A stretch of 64,000 bases of DNA from Spirulinaceae cyanobacterium SM2_1_0 (GTDB taxonomy: Bacteria; Cyanobacteriota; Cyanobacteriia; Cyanobacteriales; Spirulinaceae): NCBI GenBank assembly GCA_012031265.1, contig JAAUTY010000020.1:1-64000 (forward strand). The letters are read 5' to 3'. Position 1 is the stretch's first letter. Each line of letters opens with the position of its first letter. Both the position numbers and the translations under genes were made by a program. Under the pieces are notes generated by a model. That model did no database searches. It had not been told where the DNA came from and saw only the letters and a list, made by a program, of their open reading frames with translations. Below are positions 49,466-59,470 of the stretch, in pieces.

Positions 49466-50217
49466 ATGATTGCCAAGCCGAGCGCTCTACTGGAGCGATT
49501 GCCCGCCGATCTCGACAGCCACCGTCTGCCCGAACACGTTGCCGTGATCATGGATGGCAACGGTCGCTGGGCACAGCAGCGCGGCTTCCCCCGCATGGTG
49601 GGTCATCAGCGCGGCGTCGATACGCTGAAAGATTTACTCCGCTGTTGCAAGGATTGGGGCGTCCCGGCCCTGACCGCCTATGCGTTTTCCACAGAGAACT
49701 GGGGGCGACCGCTGAACGAAGTCGATTTTCTGATGACGCTGTTTGAGCGCGTGCTGCGGCGCGAGCTAGACGAGATGATGGCAGAAAATGTTCGCATTCG
49801 CTTTGTCGGCAACTTGGCGGCGTTGCCGGAGACCTTGCAGGCAGAGATTGGACGTGCCATGAGCGACACCGCCGATAATACCGCTGTGCAATTTACCGTG
49901 GCGACCAACTACGGCGGCCGTCAGGAGATTTTGCACGCTTGCCGGGCGATCGCCCAGAAGGTACAACAGGGTGAATTGACGGTTGAGGAGATCGACGAGC
50001 AGATTTTTGAGCGCCACCTCTACACCGCCGGTCTCGCTCACCCCGACTTGCTGATCCGCACCAGCGGCGAAATGCGGATTAGCAACTTTTGCTCTGGCAG
50101 ATGGCCTATGCCGAAATCTACGTCACAGAAACGGCCTGGCCCGATTTCAGCCGCCCCGATTTCCACCAGGCATTGCTGAACTACCAACAGCGCCAGCGTC
50201 GCTTCGGCAAGGTTTGA
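49466..50217 (+). CDS. uppS: Isoprenyl (undecaprenyl) diphosphate synthase, frame broken at T4
   Basis: About 250 residues after correction. It joins isopentenyl units in cis to make the polyprenyl carrier for peptidoglycan. [20 protein letters not shown] has the catalytic Asp and diphosphate-binding residues; [18 protein letters not shown] follows; the C-terminal [11 protein letters not shown] starts the last motif. In the given frame it turns to non-family sequence after NF; the other frame reads [20 protein letters not shown], stopping at 50215-50217. One T is missing in TTTT at 50087-50090. Confidence 0.93.
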
Positions 50218-50346
50218 ACGGGGCGATCGCCAAGCCACCGCCCAGTCGGCGTAGCCAGGGTATCCAGCCTGAACGTGAGCACTCGACTTTAGCCCTGACA
50301 GCGGTTAGTCTAGGATTAACCTCAAGGTCGCGTGTGGCGAGATGGC

Positions 50347-51279
50347 ATGAGAATTTTGGTTACCGGCGGCGCTGGGTTTCTAGGCTCCCACCTCATCGAC
50401 CGGCTGATGGAGCAAGGCCATGACGTGATTTGTTTGGACAATTTCTACACTGGCAATAAGCGTAACTTATTGCGTTGGTTGCAGAATCCGGCCTTTGAGC
50501 TGATTCGTCACGACATCACCGAGCCAATTCGCCTCGAAGTCGAGCAGATTTATCACCTGGCTTGTCCGGCATCGCCGGTTCACTATCAATACAATCCGGT
50601 CAAAACGGTCAAAACCAACGTCCTGGGGACGTTGAATATGCTAGGTCTCGCGAAGCGCGTCAAGGCGCGTTTTTTTCTGGCCTCGACGTCTGAGGTCTAC
50701 GGCGATCCAACCGTACACCCGCAGCCAGAAACCTATCGCGGCAATGTCAGTTGTACCGGCATTCGCGCCTGCTACGACGAAGGCAAGCGCGTCGCGGAGA
50801 CCTTGACTTATGACTACCACCGGCAAAACGGCGTTGACGTGCGCGTCGTGCGGATTTTCAATACCTATGGTCCTCGGATGCTACCCAATGATGGGCGGGT
50901 CGTGAGCAACTTCATCGTCCAGGCCTTGCAGGGGAAGGCGCTGACCGTCTACGGTGACGGCTCCCAGACGCGCAGCTTCTGCTATGTCTCTGATCTCGTG
51001 GATGGCTTCATGCGCTTGATGAATAGTGAGCAGACTGAACCGGTCAACATCGGCAATCCGGGCGAGTATACGATTCTCGAGCTGGCGCAGACGATTCAAG
51101 ACATGGTAAACCCAGATGCAGAACTCATTTTCAAACCCCTGCCCCAGGACGATCCCAAACAACGTCAACCGGACATCACCCGGGCACGCAACTGGCTTGG
51201 CTGGGAGCCAACCGTGCCGCTGAAGGAGGGGCTAAAATTAACCATCGACTATTTCCGCGATCGCCTACAAGGTGAGTGA
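50347..51279 (+). CDS. UDP-glucuronate decarboxylase (UDP-xylose synthase)
   Basis: 310 residues from the ATG at 50347 ([16 protein letters not shown], the NAD-binding motif). [28 protein letters not shown], and the active-site [13 protein letters not shown] (YxxxK) are those of UXS enzymes, and [26 protein letters not shown] close the fold. It converts UDP-glucuronate to UDP-xylose. The next gene, 79 bases on, makes UDP-glucuronate, so the pair forms a pathway to xylose-containing glycans. Confidence 0.88.
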   Translation: MRILVTGGAGFLGSHLIDRLMEQGHDVICLDNFYTGNKRNLLRWLQNPAFELIRHDITEPIRLEVEQIYHLACPASPVHYQYNPVKTVKTNVLGTLNMLGLAKRVKARFFLASTSEVYGDPTVHPQPETYRGNVSCTGIRACYDEGKRVAETLTYDYHRQNGVDVRVVRIFNTYGPRMLPNDGRVVSNFIVQALQGKALTVYGDGSQTRSFCYVSDLVDGFMRLMNSEQTEPVNIGNPGEYTILELAQTIQDMVNPDAELIFKPLPQDDPKQRQPDITRARNWLGWEPTVPLKEGLKLTIDYFRDRLQGE

Positions 51280-51358
51280 ACAGGGAGCGGCGGCGGGCCC
51301 GCCAATAGCCCCATCTGCTAGCACAACCAACGTTAACTGCGACAAGGACTAAAAAGTT

Positions 51359-52741
51359 ATGCGCGTTTGTGTCATCGGTACTGGATATGTCGGCTTAGTC
51401 ACGGGCGTCTGCCTCGCCAAGATCGGCCACAAAGTCATTTGCGTCGATAACAATGAACAGAAAGTCAAGCTCATGCAGTCGGGCCAGACGCCCATTTACG
51501 AACCGGGCTTATCGGAGCTGATGCAAGAGTGCATGGCGGCTGAAACGCTCGAATTCACCACCGACCTCGGCTATGGCGTTGACAATGGCGACATCCTCTT
51601 CATCGCTGTCGGGACGCCCGCCCTGCCCACGGGCGAGAGCGACACCCGCTATGTCGAAGCGGTGGCACGGGGCATCGGCACCCATCTCAAGGACGGCTAC
51701 AAAGTCATCGTCAACAAGTCCACCGTCCCCATCGGTTCGGGTGACTGGGTGCGAATGATCGTACTTGATGGTGTCGCTGAGCGTCAGAAGGCAGTGGTCA
51801 ATGCTGGCGGCGGCGATGAAACGATGGAGATCACGGCTCAGTTCGATGTCGTCAGCAACCCGGAATTCTTGCGCGAAGGCTCGGCCGTGTACGACACTTT
51901 CAATCCTGACCGCATCGTCCTGGGCAGCAACAGCGAAAAAGCCTTGGCCCAAATGCAAAAACTTTACACCCCCTTGGTCGAGCGCACCTTTGCCGACGAT
52001 AAGGAATTGCCGCCGGTGCCGATCGTGCTGACCGATCTCAGCTCGGCGGAAATGATCAAGTACGCCGCCAACTCCTTCCTAGCAACGAAGATTAGCTTTA
52101 TCAATGAAGTCGCCAATATTTGCGATCGCGTCGGTGCTGATGTAGTGCAGGTCGCCAAAGGCATCGGCCTCGACACCCGTATTGGCACCAAATTTCTACA
52201 AGCTGGTCTGGGATGGGGTGGCTCCTGCTTCCCGAAGGATGTCTCGGCACTGATCCACACCTCGGACGACTACGGCTACGACGCCGAACTGCTCAAAGCA
52301 GCGGTCATGGTCAACAAGCGTCAGCGACTGATCGTCCTGGAGAAGTTGCAGCAGGAACTCAAAATCCTCAAGGGCAAAGTGATCGGTCTACTGGGTCTGA
52401 CCTTCAAGCCCGACACCGATGATATGCGCGACGCGCCCGCCCTGGACTTGATCGAACAACTCAACCGTCTCGGTGCCAAGGTCAAAGCCTACGACCCGAT
52501 CGTCTCCCAGTCCGGCTTGAGCCACGGGATGTCCGGTGTGATTGTCGAGACGGATCCGGAGCGGCTGGCGGATAGCTGCGATGCCCTAGTGCTCGTCACC
52601 GATTGGCAGCAGTTCCTCACCCTCGACTACGAAAAGCTCGCGGGTCTGGTGAACAATCCAGTCATTATCGACGGCCGCAACTTCCTAGATCGGGCTGCCG
52701 CTGAGCAAGCCGGCTTCCGTTACGTCGGGATCGGACATTAA
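51359..52741 (+). CDS. ugd: UDP-glucose 6-dehydrogenase
   Basis: 460 residues. MRVCVIGTGYVGLVTGVCLA is the NAD-binding start; VGTPALPTGESD, NPEFLREGSAV, AANSFLATKISFINEVANIC and GLGWGGSCFPKD with the catalytic cysteine are clear. It oxidises UDP-glucose to UDP-glucuronate in two steps. It follows the UXS-type gene on the same strand. Confidence 0.95.
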   Translation: MRVCVIGTGYVGLVTGVCLAKIGHKVICVDNNEQKVKLMQSGQTPIYEPGLSELMQECMAAETLEFTTDLGYGVDNGDILFIAVGTPALPTGESDTRYVEAVARGIGTHLKDGYKVIVNKSTVPIGSGDWVRMIVLDGVAERQKAVVNAGGGDETMEITAQFDVVSNPEFLREGSAVYDTFNPDRIVLGSNSEKALAQMQKLYTPLVERTFADDKELPPVPIVLTDLSSAEMIKYAANSFLATKISFINEVANICDRVGADVVQVAKGIGLDTRIGTKFLQAGLGWGGSCFPKDVSALIHTSDDYGYDAELLKAAVMVNKRQRLIVLEKLQQELKILKGKVIGLLGLTFKPDTDDMRDAPALDLIEQLNRLGAKVKAYDPIVSQSGLSHGMSGVIVETDPERLADSCDALVLVTDWQQFLTLDYEKLAGLVNNPVIIDGRNFLDRAAAEQAGFRYVGIGH

Positions 52742-53045
52742 GAAAAGCCTAAGAGCGTGTTGCGAGTCAAAGCACACCAGCCGAGTTGTCGCGCGGCTGG
52801 TGTAGCGCTTGAGCCTTGCCAGCGTAGGCGGATTGTGCCGCGATGGCTGTGGGGTTCCAGACACCGGAGTCGAGAGGGTAGCTTGCCAACACGGTGGCTG
52901 TTTTTACAGAAGCTGCCGATGCCCCCAGGGGGGATGTTAAGCTAAGAGGGTAAACGGTAGATGCCTCAGCCTGTTATTTGGGTCTGAAGCGGATCGCTGA
53001 CCGCGATCGCCCGTTGACATCGCATTAATGAGGAATTTTTGCCCT

Positions 53046-54206
53046 GTGGTTGCTACCCCCGAACGAGTCCAATCCCCCCCAACTGAAGCCTCTGGCACCG
53101 ACCGCGTGGCTGTGCTCCTAATGGGTTACGGCGAGGTGGAGAGCTACGAAGACTTCGCCAACTACAACGAGCAAGCCCTCAACCTGCTGACGGCCAAGTT
53201 CGCCCCCGTTCCCACCTGGCTCTACCCGCCGCTCGCTAAGCTCTTGGCCGTCTTTGACCTTCACGAGTGGAGCCACCAGCACGGTAACTTCATCTCTCCC
53301 CACAATGCCATCTTCGAGCGGCAGCGGGCGGGGATTGAGACCGCGCTACAGGCAGCTTGGGGCGATCGCGTCAAGGTGTTCAAAGCCTTCAACTTCTGTG
53401 CGCCGCATCTGCCGGAACAAGTGCTCGCCCAGATCGAAGCCGAGGGATTTGACAAGTTGTTGATCTACCCGCTGCTGGTCGTGGATTCGATCTTCACCAG
53501 TGGCATCGCCGTTGAGCAAGTCAACGCCGCGCTGAGCCAAACGAGCGGCCGCCGCGAACATTGGCTGCACGGCACGCGCTATATTCCCTCCTTCTACAAC
53601 GAACCCGCCTACATCGACCTGCTAGCGCAAATGGTGGAGGAAAAAATCCAGCACGACCTCGCTGTCGCCCACCTGCCTTCACAAACTGGCATTGTCCTGA
53701 TGAATCACGGCTGCCCCCACAAGGCGAAGGGATTCACCTCCGGCATCGTCGAGAGCGAAGCCCTCTACGAAGCCGTGCGTCTGAAGTTGATCCACAAGTA
53801 TCCGCTGGTTTCCGTCGGCTGGTTGAACCACGATACGCCGTTGATCGAGTGGACACAGCCGAACACCAAGCTGGCGGCGCAGAATCTGATCGATCTCGGT
53901 GCCACAGCCATCGTGATGATGCCGATCGGCTTTGCGACCGAGAATCATGAGACGATCCTGGATGTCGATCACATCATCGGCGACCTCAAGCGTCGCCATC
54001 CGGAAGTGACCTACGTGCGGATGCCCTGCGTCAACGACCGCCCCGACTTCTTGCAGATGGCAGCGGGCTGGGCGACGCCACAGATTGAGGCGTTGCTGAA
54101 TGAGACTGCTCTGGTAGTCAATCCGCAGTTGGCGGCTGCACAAGCCCAACCCGCCCACGACCACGACCACCACCATCACGGTGAGGGCCACCACCACCAT
54201 CATTAG
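53046..54206 (+). CDS. Ferrochelatase-like protein with His-rich tail
   Basis: 386 residues from the GTG at 53046, chosen because GAGGAA lies nine bases before it; an ATG at 53028 has no good site. Two halves of the chelatase fold are seen: VAVLLMGYGEVESYEDFANY, then TGIVLMNHGCPHKAKGF and MMPIGFATENHETILDVDHI. The overall pattern is the ferrochelatase superfamily but the N-terminus differs from HemH. The tail ends HDHDHHHHGEG and five more His, which suggests metal binding or storage (Co, Ni, Fe). The metal and product are unknown. Confidence 0.78.
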   Translation: MVATPERVQSPPTEASGTDRVAVLLMGYGEVESYEDFANYNEQALNLLTAKFAPVPTWLYPPLAKLLAVFDLHEWSHQHGNFISPHNAIFERQRAGIETALQAAWGDRVKVFKAFNFCAPHLPEQVLAQIEAEGFDKLLIYPLLVVDSIFTSGIAVEQVNAALSQTSGRREHWLHGTRYIPSFYNEPAYIDLLAQMVEEKIQHDLAVAHLPSQTGIVLMNHGCPHKAKGFTSGIVESEALYEAVRLKLIHKYPLVSVGWLNHDTPLIEWTQPNTKLAAQNLIDLGATAIVMMPIGFATENHETILDVDHIIGDLKRRHPEVTYVRMPCVNDRPDFLQMAAGWATPQIEALLNETALVVNPQLAAAQAQPAHDHDHHHHGEGHHHHH

Positions 54207-54473
54207 GGGACTCGGGTGATCGCCCTGCTTCTCCCCTATCGCCACCAATGCCATGCCTACGATCAGTACCGAGGATGTCCACGGACTGGTCGCAGGCATC
54301 CGTTGGTGTACCATCGTCGCCTCGTTGAGCAATGGTGTTGCCAATTTGTCGGCCTCATTAGCACCCTGTGCTGCTGTGTCCTAGCGATCAGTCTTGCCAA
54401 GAGTCTGCTGCTAATCTCAGGGTCTGAAACTTGAACAGACTTGATTGCGAGACAATTGCAGCACTAACCGCTT

Positions 54474-55746
54474 ATGGATACAACAAGCTATCACTCTGGA
54501 TTGACTGTATTAGGGCTACCCGCCGAGCGAGGTCGGTGGCTCCTCATTCCTTTGGGCACGAGTGTTTTACTTTGCCTCGGCAGTGTCTATGCCTGGAGCG
54601 TTTTTAGAACGCCGCTAGAAGCCGAGCTAAACATTGGAGCGACGGCAAGCCTACTGCCCTACACTATCGCCCTCGTGTGCTACGCCGCCTCTATGCCGAT
54701 TGCAGGCTTCTGCATTCCACGCGTCGGCACGCGTACGATGACCGCCATTGGTGGCGTAGTGGTGGGGTTAGGTTACATCCTGGCGAGCTTTGCCACCAAT
54801 ATCTGGCTGATTACATGCGCCTACGGAGTGATCGCCGGTACTGGAGTGGGCATCGCTTACGGGGTTCCCGTCGTCGTCGCGGCTCGTTGGTTTCCCGATA
54901 AAAAAGGCTTGGCAGTTGGGCTGACGATCATTGGCTTTGGTCTGTCACCGCTGATCACCGCCCCCTTAGAGAATTATTTAGTCGAAACCTACACGGTGCG
55001 GCCGACACTGCGAATCATGGGTTTCGCCTTCATGCTGATCGTGCTGGCGATCGCGATCACTCTGAAGCTCCCCCCAAGGATTGGCAACCCCGCCAGTATC
55101 TGGCAGCTCCAACGGCTGCTGTCGCCCAAACTATCCCCAAAATTTGCTCAGAAGCCAATCATTTTACGGACTGTGGTTCTGCTATGCAATTGGCACGCTG
55201 ATCGGCTTGAGCGCGATTGGGATTTCCAGCCCCGTTGGTGAAGAAATCATTCAGATCGATTCCCGGGTCGCTGCCAGTAGTGTTTCGCTGTTTGCGCTCT
55301 TCAATGGCGCGAGTCGGCCGTTATTCGGCTGGTTGAGTGATCGCTTCAAACCCCATTACATTGCCATCCTCTCCTACAGTTTGTTTCTCCTCGCTTGTCT
55401 GCTCATGACCAGTGCCCAAGACGGACAGGTAGCGAAGTATTTGGTTGCCTTTTGCCTCTTTTGGTTTTGCTTAGGCGGTTGGCTGGCGATCGCGCCCACG
55501 ACCACCCTACGCTTTTTCGATCCCGACCATTACGCCCAAAACTATGGGATTGTGTTTACGGCTTATGGGGTCGGCGCTCTGACTGGAACCTTAGTCACTG
55601 GGCGCATTCGTGATTGGTTTGGAACCTATACCTATGCGTTTTATCCCATGGCACTTCTGGCAATCATTGGCATCGTCGTCGCGAGTCTGATGCTCAAGCG
55701 CGAGCGATCGCCGCAAGCCTCCTCTCAAGTCGGCATTGCTGATTGA
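54474..55746 (+). CDS. OFA-type major facilitator transporter, frame broken
   Basis: About 420 residues after correction with twelve membrane helices, the oxalate/formate antiporter-like group. The first half (residues 1-195) has GSVYAWSVFRTPLEAEL and GVGIAYGVPVVVAARWFPDKKGLAVGL; the second half (from about 55130) has SFYGLWFCYAIGTLIGLSAIGIS, NGASRPLFGWLSDRF and the last helices. Between them the frame switches once or twice: PPKDWQP is readable in a third frame near 55075, and the C-terminal frame takes over near 55140. Runs of C6 and CCCCAAAATTT are there. A transported acid cannot be named. Confidence 0.78.
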
Positions 55747-55860
55747 TGGGTTGCATGTGACTTGATGAGCATAATCCTCAGACTGAATCGTAGAGACACA
55801 AGCGATCGCGTCTCGACGATCCTGAAGCGAAGATGCTTGCCCCAATGCCGATCAAAGTTG

Positions 55861-55904
55861 GGAGCATCTCTGTTCCGTAGCTCTACGTTCCTACGGAACA
55901 GGCT
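55861..55904 (+). repeat. GGAGCATC hairpin repeat, intact copy
   Basis: TGTTCCGTAG at 55871 pairs with CTACGGAACA at 55891 around CTCTACGTTC, a 10-bp perfect stem. The same unit, worn, is at 38668. A tail CCAACACCCTAAAT (55909) also recurs at 38845. Confidence 0.7.
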
Positions 55905-55971
55905 CCACCAACACCCTAAATCCCGCTCCCAGCCTGGACTATACATTACCCAGAAATCGCTGAAACCCTCG

Positions 55972-56001
55972 CTGAGCCTGGGATTCAAATCCCAGGCTCA
56001 G
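55972..56001. repeat. Perfect 14-bp inverted repeat
   Basis: CTGAGCCTGGGATT, CA, then AATCCCAGGCTCAG. The stem is perfect over 14 bp with a 2-base centre and no T tract, so it looks like a dispersed cruciform unit, not a terminator. Confidence 0.85.
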
Positions 56002-56233
56002 AGCGAAAACCCGTTGAAACAGGTTCAGCGGCGGGTCTAGATTGTTGGGAATCGGGAGTCTTGGGGTCAGATCCGAGCCGGCTTGAGCCGACTTCAGCTT
56101 TGAGCCAAGCATTTGTTCGCGTAGCGTCAGCACTGAAGCAGCCTCTGATTCTGAGCGCTTTGACTGAGCCGTGGGCGGAAAAAATCATCAACGCCCGAAC
56201 CTGATTAGCGAGCAGCAATATTCAATCTTTGAA

Positions 56234-56306
<73 letters not shown>

Positions 56307-56475
56307 GTTTTCGGTCAACGGTCTACTATCCTAGCGAATGAGGGGTGGTTTTGGCAAGGTTTGGGCGGGCGGAATTGTAATCTATTCTGGTGATGCCTGG
56401 CTCCAGTTCAGATTTAGGATACTGGCAGCCTGACTGGAATTAGTTTCCCATCTTTATCGACTGGTAAGCACTGGG

Positions 56476-57843
56476 CTAACCGGTGGCGATCGCCTGCTGG
56501 ATGCGGTCGAGAATCTGTGTGCAGTTCAGGGATAACGGCAACTGGATCGCGTGCGCGAGCGCAGGGGGCAGGTCAGGTGTCAGTTCATTGGCCAAGAGAA
56601 AGGTCGGGCGGGGCTGGCAGCTGCAAGCAAGCTGGAAGAACCACTGCCACTGTTGCGAGGAGTTGCCCTTGAGTAGCACGGTTTGCGGTTGCAGGGTGGT
56701 CAACTGCGTTGGGAGCGCACTCTCACCCTCGCTGGCAAACCGGAGGGTCAACTGTCGCTGTGAGGCGGCTTGGCGCAGATCGATATTGAAAAAGTGATCA
56801 TCACTAACTACCAGAAGATCAGGACGGACGGCGATCGCCTCGCGGAGTTGCGTCACCTGGGCGTCGAGTTCATCGAGTTGCGAAAGCAGGTCGGCTTTGT
56901 TCAAGGCACGTCCAATGTCAGCCGCTAGCGCCGCAGCGGGTTGGTGCGCCAGCGTTCCCAGCAACCCGTGCAAGTTATGGGCGCGTTGTTGCATGGCTGG
57001 CAACTGGGTGCGGCACCTCAGCAATTGCTGATTGAACGAGGCCAAGGCGGCAATATCGTCGCAAATGCTGGCATGGTATTGCTCCCAGGAGCGGTCGAGC
57101 ATCGCGCGCAACTTTTCATTTCGCCCGTCCGGTGAAGGAGTCGGCGATGCTGACGCGGCGACGCTGGCTTGCAACTGGTAGCCTAAGCCATAGATAGTGG
57201 CAATTAAATCTTCTAGACCAACGGTGGCGAGCTTACGACGCAGGCCGCGGAGGTGCGATCGCACGGTATCGCGTGTTTTCAGTTCACTGCTGAGGTCGTA
57301 GACATAATCGGCGATCGCCTGCCAGTCTAAAACTTTGCGGGGTTGACGCAGAAAGCACTCCAGCAGCCGGGTTTGGGTCGGCGAGAGCTTGAGGGGGCGA
57401 TCGCCGTAGTACGTTTCGCGTGATTGCAGATCGAGCCGGAGGTCACCGCAGCACAACTCGGGTAAAAATACGATTAAATCGTGCTCAACCCGCCGCAACA
57501 TCGCACGAATATCGGCAAATAACTGGCGCAAATCCACGGACTTCGCTAAATATTTGTCCCCGCCAGCGTCCAGTCCGCGCACTCGATCATCACTGCTATC
57601 CCAAGCACTGAGAAACAAAATCGGTGTCTCTGTCCCCTGCTGCCGTAATTGATGGCAAAGCTCTGTCCCGTTGATGTCAGGTAGGTTAACGTCCAAGATC
57701 AGCAAATCGTAGTCTTGGTAGGCGAGGAGTTGGCGAGCGGCTTGTCCGTCGGCCGCCCACTCGACGACATAATTGCGCTCCTGCAACATTTCAACGAGCA
57801 TATTGGCGAAACGCTTGTCATCTTCTACAACTAAAATTCGCAT
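56476..57843 (-). CDS. OmpR-type response regulator with HPt and extra C-terminal domain
   Basis: 455 residues from the ATG at 57843 (MRILVVEDDKRFANMLVEML); the frame is open to 58029. Receiver at 1-120 with Asp51 in LLILDVNLPDING; OmpR winged helix at about 130-225 (LKLSPTQTRLLECFLRQPRK, RSHLRGLRRKLA); an HPt-like domain at about 250-345 with AHNLHGLLGTL (likely phosphorylated His); and a last domain of receiver-like pattern without a clear Asp. The fusion of DNA binding with an HPt is unusual. The kinase partner is not visible. Confidence 0.85.
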   Translation of the reverse strand: MRILVVEDDKRFANMLVEMLQERNYVVEWAADGQAARQLLAYQDYDLLILDVNLPDINGTELCHQLRQQGTETPILFLSAWDSSDDRVRGLDAGGDKYLAKSVDLRQLFADIRAMLRRVEHDLIVFLPELCCGDLRLDLQSRETYYGDRPLKLSPTQTRLLECFLRQPRKVLDWQAIADYVYDLSSELKTRDTVRSHLRGLRRKLATVGLEDLIATIYGLGYQLQASVAASASPTPSPDGRNEKLRAMLDRSWEQYHASICDDIAALASFNQQLLRCRTQLPAMQQRAHNLHGLLGTLAHQPAAALAADIGRALNKADLLSQLDELDAQVTQLREAIAVRPDLLVVSDDHFFNIDLRQAASQRQLTLRFASEGESALPTQLTTLQPQTVLLKGNSSQQWQWFFQLACSCQPRPTFLLANELTPDLPPALAHAIQLPLSLNCTQILDRIQQAIATG

Positions 57844-57956
57844 GGGTCTGCGGGTGCTCGGCGTATAGCGGTGAAACTCATTGGGTTCTGGAAGGTAGGA
57901 TGCAGCCGTCAGTAACTTCTCAGTCACTTCCGATTCCTCGCCAAGATTGCGACTGT

Positions 57957-58550
57957 TTAGAAGCGTGGTTGCGATCGCCAGGCCATCTGTGCGATCAAAT
58001 CGGTCACGGCTTCGACCTCGATCTGGCAATCACAGGTCGCCGCCACCACCAAGAAATCATTGGGTCGCTCAGGACGAGCAAAAACGAAGGCAACATGATA
58101 ACCAATATCTGACTGGACGAGATAGCCCGAGAACCACTCTGAGGTGTAAGGTTCAACAGTGCTGCCCGCGCCACCGAGATCTAGCGCCGACTGATACAAG
58201 CTGCGCTGGCGATCGCGCGCCACTTCACGAATACTTTCGGCATAGTAGCCGCGTCCGCCCAGTCCCCCCGCGGCAACACAGCGCACAAAATCGTAGGTTT
58301 GAGGATGCAGGATTTCTACCGTCCCGTCTTGCCGCTGCCAGGTGCGGTAGTTGCTGGGGATCTGGATAGTCAGCCCAAACTGAGGCAAATCAACTGTGCG
58401 TTGGGTCGTCGCCGCTGGTTCGTAAGCCTCGCCGGTATCGCACAGCGGCTGAGCAGAACTGGGCTGAACCATGCTCAGGCTAATCAGGCTGGCGATCGCG
58501 ACTCCCGCAAGCCGGACAAGGGGTTGGTGAGGCTGCCGATGTAAGAGCAT
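57957..58550 (-). CDS. Secreted protein of unknown function
   Basis: 197 residues from the ATG at 58550. A signal peptide (LAGVAIASLISLSMV, ending at SSAQP) precedes a soluble domain with GLTIQIPSNYRTWQRQDGT, ILHPQTYDFVRCVAAGG and FVFARPERPNDFLVVAATC. Several Cys are present (CDTGEA, CVAAGG, CDCQ), so disulfides are likely. I do not recognise the family. Other ATGs upstream at 58574 and 58715 are less likely. Confidence 0.65.
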   Translation of the reverse strand: MLLHRQPHQPLVRLAGVAIASLISLSMVQPSSAQPLCDTGEAYEPAATTQRTVDLPQFGLTIQIPSNYRTWQRQDGTVEILHPQTYDFVRCVAAGGLGGRGYYAESIREVARDRQRSLYQSALDLGGAGSTVEPYTSEWFSGYLVQSDIGYHVAFVFARPERPNDFLVVAATCDCQIEVEAVTDLIAQMAWRSQPRF

Positions 58551-58627
58551 GATCACGACTGCTAAAAAAACCATGCGGCTCGCTGCCACAGACGCGGGCA
58601 AGCGCCACGACTGACAAAAGCGGTCAA

Positions 58628-59407
58628 CTACGGGCAGTTCTCGACGGGGGTAAACACTTTCTCGCTGACCGAATACTGCCAAGCAATTCCCTCCGGATCG
58701 CGGCTCTGCGTCCATTGCGGAAAATCCGGATCGCTCTTGCGCTTGGTGAGGGTGCCAGAATGTACGGCGAGCCGCTTAGACAATTCAGCCTGGATCAGGG
58801 CGCGCGGTTGCTTGACCGAGACCGGCTGAGTTGGCGCTTGCTCTGAGGCCGTTGGTGTCACGGGTGGGGCGATCGCCACCGTCATGGGAATAGGGGCAGC
58901 CGACTCGTCAGCTGCTTCGGGCGGCGGCGGCGCGGGCGGGGCCGCAGCGGGAGCCGGGATCAGCTCGGCAACTTCTTCGACGCTCAGGGCTTCGTGATCG
59001 CGATCGCCCACCGGCTCGCTCTCCTGAAACATGCTACCGAGCGCGCTGGCAGTCAGGAAATAGTAGACACGACCGCCTTCCTTGTAGTCCTTGCACTGCG
59101 CGCCATAATCAGCAGCCTTGCGGTCGAGGAAGCGCTGCGCCGCCGCTGCCGTCAAGTTAGCCTTCATCGCCAAGTCGAAGGGCGTCAGGCAACCCTGATT
59201 ATCGGAAATCAATTGGTTGAAGTAAGGAGTGACTTGTTGGCTCCACTGTTGCCAGCGGTACTTCTGCCAGACATTAAGACCAATCCCAGCAGCAACGATC
59301 AGCAGCAACAGCGGCCAAACTGAGTATAAAAGCACCAACACAAAAGCGAGCGGAATCAGCAGCACCAAAATGCTCGCGGCGCTTCTTTCCAGCACTTGTC
59401 CAGTCAT
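58628..59407 (-). CDS. Membrane-anchored cyanobacterial protein with Pro-rich linker
   Basis: 259 residues from the ATG at 59407 (MTGQVLERSAAS). Two close membrane helices at about 10-46 are followed by a helical domain (LTPFDLAMKANLTAAAAQRFL, YFLTAS) that looks like a winged-helix-type fold, a Pro/Ala-rich linker, and a C-terminal domain with KRLAVHSGTLTKRKSDPDFPQWTQ. The last part resembles a small basic binding motif. Function unknown. Confidence 0.6.
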   Translation of the reverse strand: MTGQVLERSAASILVLLIPLAFVLVLLYSVWPLLLLIVAAGIGLNVWQKYRWQQWSQQVTPYFNQLISDNQGCLTPFDLAMKANLTAAAAQRFLDRKAADYGAQCKDYKEGGRVYYFLTASALGSMFQESEPVGDRDHEALSVEEVAELIPAPAAAPPAPPPPEAADESAAPIPMTVAIAPPVTPTASEQAPTQPVSVKQPRALIQAELSKRLAVHSGTLTKRKSDPDFPQWTQSRDPEGIAWQYSVSEKVFTPVENCP

Positions 59408-59470
59408 AACGCAAAAAGAAGTGGCAAACTCAGGCAACACTTAGGCAAGCCGTTGCCCTTACTTCAAAGT

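Larger units (their letters stand above)
55747..56233. repeat. Repeat-rich region with hairpins before tRNA-Phe
   Basis: About 490 bases without a gene. It contains the GGAGCATC hairpin repeat (55861-55904), a 14-bp perfect inverted repeat (55972-56001) and shorter GAGCC/GGCTC units around 56040-56110. The composition suggests repeated non-coding units that accumulated next to the tRNA. Confidence 0.6.

Noticed and set aside
52757-52945. 62-codon frame between ugd and the ferrochelatase-like gene
   Set aside because: Composition and sequence look random, and there is no ribosome site.
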